From the NCBI GenBank assembly GCA_050945275.1, contig JBMNSQ010000015.1, forward strand, positions 1 through 21,613: DNA of 21,613 nucleotides, read 5' to 3'. Below are positions 20,168-21,613 of the stretch, piece after piece (within the stretch, counting starts at the first letter, position 1; each line of letters starts with the position of its first letter). Position numbers and translations under genes: made by a program. This DNA comes from JAAYWY01 sp050945275. GTDB lineage: Bacteria; Bacillota; DTU030; DUMP01. Under the pieces are notes generated by a model, which was given only the letters and a program-made list of their open reading frames with translations, was not told where the DNA came from and made no database searches.

Positions 20168-21591
20168 GTCCTAAGTCCCGTGGAATTTGAGTGACGTAGC
20201 ATTACGCTATTTTGCTCTCGTTTTCTATGTCATTCATATCTTCCGTGGTTAATCGCTGGATCTCTAAGATTAAGATTCCGATAGAACGATACCCTCTAAT
20301 ACGATTTGCACGGCTCTCGGCATCCAACAACGCTGAACAGGCCCAGCGCTGAACCATAGTCCCGTTTTTCCAGTTCTTCACGTTCTTAATGTTCTTAGCT
20401 ACCATGCTAAAAGCGGATTCGATGATGTTGGTCGAACGAAAACTTCTTCTCAAAAGGCCGGGTACGCTTAACCTTAGAATGGTCACCGTTTCTTCGAGTC
20501 CCTCACGTAAACTTGCTGCGGCATCTGGGTATTGCGTCTGTAGATTAGTCGCCAAACTGCGGAGCTGACGTGTTGCTTCCTCCGCTGTTTCAGAAGTCCA
20601 TGCTTTCATCAGCTTACGCTTTACCCAATCGCGCTTATGCTTAGGTAGGTAATCTAGGACGTTGCGCATCTTATGGACTTGACAGCGCTGGATTATCACC
20701 TTCTGTCCAAACACGTCTTTCAAAGCCTTTCTAAGAGCTTTAGAACCATCTATGACAGCCAATAGACCATCCTCATACCGTAGGCCTCTGTCTACAAGAT
20801 CCACTAGCAGATCCCGGCATACTTGCGCGTTCTCTGTAGAACCGATGCGAAGACCCATAACAATCTTATGCCCTTCCCCGGTTACCCCCATGGCTACAAT
20901 GGCTGTGTAATCGCCAAAGCCAATGCCGTCAATCATGAGCACGGGGAATGTCTCGTCATCAAACCGGCGGCTGAGCACTTTTCCTGCTTCTTTAGCACTA
21001 GCTTTAATAAAGCGTTGGCTTATAGCGCTCTTTGATGTACCCGATGTTTTAGCCACACCATTGTAATTCTCGATTCCGTGCCGGTAGTCTCTACTAGACA
21101 TACCGTACAACATGCGGTTTAGTGCCGCTTCCAATAGCTCGTTATCGTTAGCGAATGCTTCATAGCTAGGAATGGGTATCTCGGCATTGGTCTCAATAGA
21201 CCGTGCTCGCGGACGTTTGATGGCCAGACGTTGGTTGCCCATGGGAATAGTGGTGTCCTGAAAACCATGGCGATAGGCTGTTCTGGCGGTATCATGTTTT
21301 CCCTTGGGGCCAGCCACAGCTTCAATATCCTGATCCATTAGTGTCATCAATGCCTGGATTCCAACAGCTGTACAGAAACTGCTGAATCGACCCTTTACGG
21401 CTTCTTGCAAATCCCTCATGGTCAATTCTTGTATCGGCAAGGGTAAATTACGATCAACTATCGATTGAGTAGCCTCTCTGTGGTATACTTGCATTGGCGG
21501 TTACCTCCCAGTGCGGTATTTGGTTCTTCCAAACCCATTATGCCATAACTGGGCCGGAAGCCGCCACTTCAATTTCCACGGCTATTGGGAC
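20168..21591 (-). mobile_element. IS256-family insertion sequence
   Basis: The element is bounded by imperfect inverted repeats. The left end starts GTCCTAAGTCCCGTGGAATTTG (20168 on), and the right end, on the minus strand, starts GTCCCAATAGCCGTGGAAATTG (from 21591), matching at 18 of the first 23 positions. The size of about 1.42 kb with a single transposase fits the family. The ends may extend outward by about 7 bases (GAG...TGTCC on both sides). No perfect 8 bp target duplication is visible; TTATTTCT at 20153-20160 and TTAGTTTT after 21598 agree at six of eight, so it may be old. Confidence 0.75.
20202..21494 (-). CDS. IS256-family (mutator-type) transposase
   Basis: 430 residues, somewhat longer than the roughly 390 of IS256 itself. 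It carries the DDE catalytic triad of the family: Asp189 in VLMIDGIGFG, Asp249 in AVIDGSKALRKAL, and Glu359 in RSTNIIESAF. It also has the conserved CQVHKMRNVLDYLP segment (Cys271, His274) and a C-terminal RWACSALLDAESRANRIRGY region. The N-terminal part contains the usual RNGF/YRHGF-like TAYRHGFQDTTI segment. The ATG start has a GGGAGGT site upstream. No frameshift or internal stop is seen, so the enzyme is probably functional. Confidence 0.95.
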   Translation of the reverse strand: MQVYHREATQSIVDRNLPLPIQELTMRDLQEAVKGRFSSFCTAVGIQALMTLMDQDIEAVAGPKGKHDTARTAYRHGFQDTTIPMGNQRLAIKRPRARSIETNAEIPIPSYEAFANDNELLEAALNRMLYGMSSRDYRHGIENYNGVAKTSGTSKSAISQRFIKASAKEAGKVLSRRFDDETFPVLMIDGIGFGDYTAIVAMGVTGEGHKIVMGLRIGSTENAQVCRDLLVDLVDRGLRYEDGLLAVIDGSKALRKALKDVFGQKVIIQRCQVHKMRNVLDYLPKHKRDWVKRKLMKAWTSETAEEATRQLRSLATNLQTQYPDAAASLREGLEETVTILRLSVPGLLRRSFRSTNIIESAFSMVAKNIKNVKNWKNGTMVQRWACSALLDAESRANRIRGYRSIGILILEIQRLTTEDMNDIENESKIA

Positions 21592-21613
21592 ATTCTCGTT
21601 AGTTTTAGGCTCG

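Overview
This 21.6 kb window looks like the chromosome of a strictly anaerobic, mid-GC member of the Firmicutes (Clostridia, of the Peptococcaceae/Moorella kind). The reasons are an [FeFe] hydrogenase, S-layer homology surface proteins, tungsten and molybdenum cofactor genes, strong Gram-positive ribosome binding sites, frequent GTG and TTG starts, and GTGA/ATGA stop-start overlaps. The genus is inference only. Almost everything lies on the minus strand. Only the 3' end of a glutamate dehydrogenase-type gene (1-127) reads on the plus strand.

Read in the direction of transcription (right to left), the layout is as follows. (1) An IS256-family insertion sequence (about 20168-21591) sits about 95 bp upstream of trkA. 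(2) trkA and trkH encode a potassium uptake system and overlap by 50 bp. (3) A promoter, a molybdenum/tungsten cofactor (Moco/Tuco) riboswitch and an intrinsic terminator (17024-17192) precede a 60-residue three-cysteine protein, moeA, and a second moeA fused to a periplasmic-binding-like domain. (4) moaA, moaC and a MOSC-MogA fusion gene follow. (5) A second Moco/Tuco riboswitch (10507-10601) precedes tupA-tupB-tupC (tungstate importer) and a CpI-sized [FeFe] hydrogenase whose start codon lies 2 bp after the tupC stop. (6) An S-layer homology protein comes next. (7) The last operon holds an Ig-like, C-terminally membrane-anchored protein, a FecCD/BtuCDF-type ABC importer (permease, ATPase, lipoprotein) and a truncated TiaS-like protein.

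The central theme is pterin-bound molybdenum/tungsten. Tungstate is imported by TupABC. MoaA and MoaC make cyclic pyranopterin monophosphate, MogA adenylates molybdopterin, and the MoeA proteins insert the metal. The finished cofactor is probably sensed by two riboswitches that control import and insertion. MoaD, MoaE and MoeB are not here and must be encoded elsewhere. Placing the hydrogenase under the same riboswitch suggests it works with a W- or Mo-dependent enzyme such as formate dehydrogenase; this is inference. The second ABC importer may also carry molybdate/tungstate (MolABC-like), but iron chelates or corrinoids are equally possible from sequence alone.

The intergenic regions carry at least two kinds of non-coding repeats: a diverged pair of about 90-100 bp (5043-5141 and 13477-13565, opposite orientation) and palindromic elements ending in an ATGACA-type motif (10658-10888). 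No tRNA, rRNA or CRISPR array was seen.
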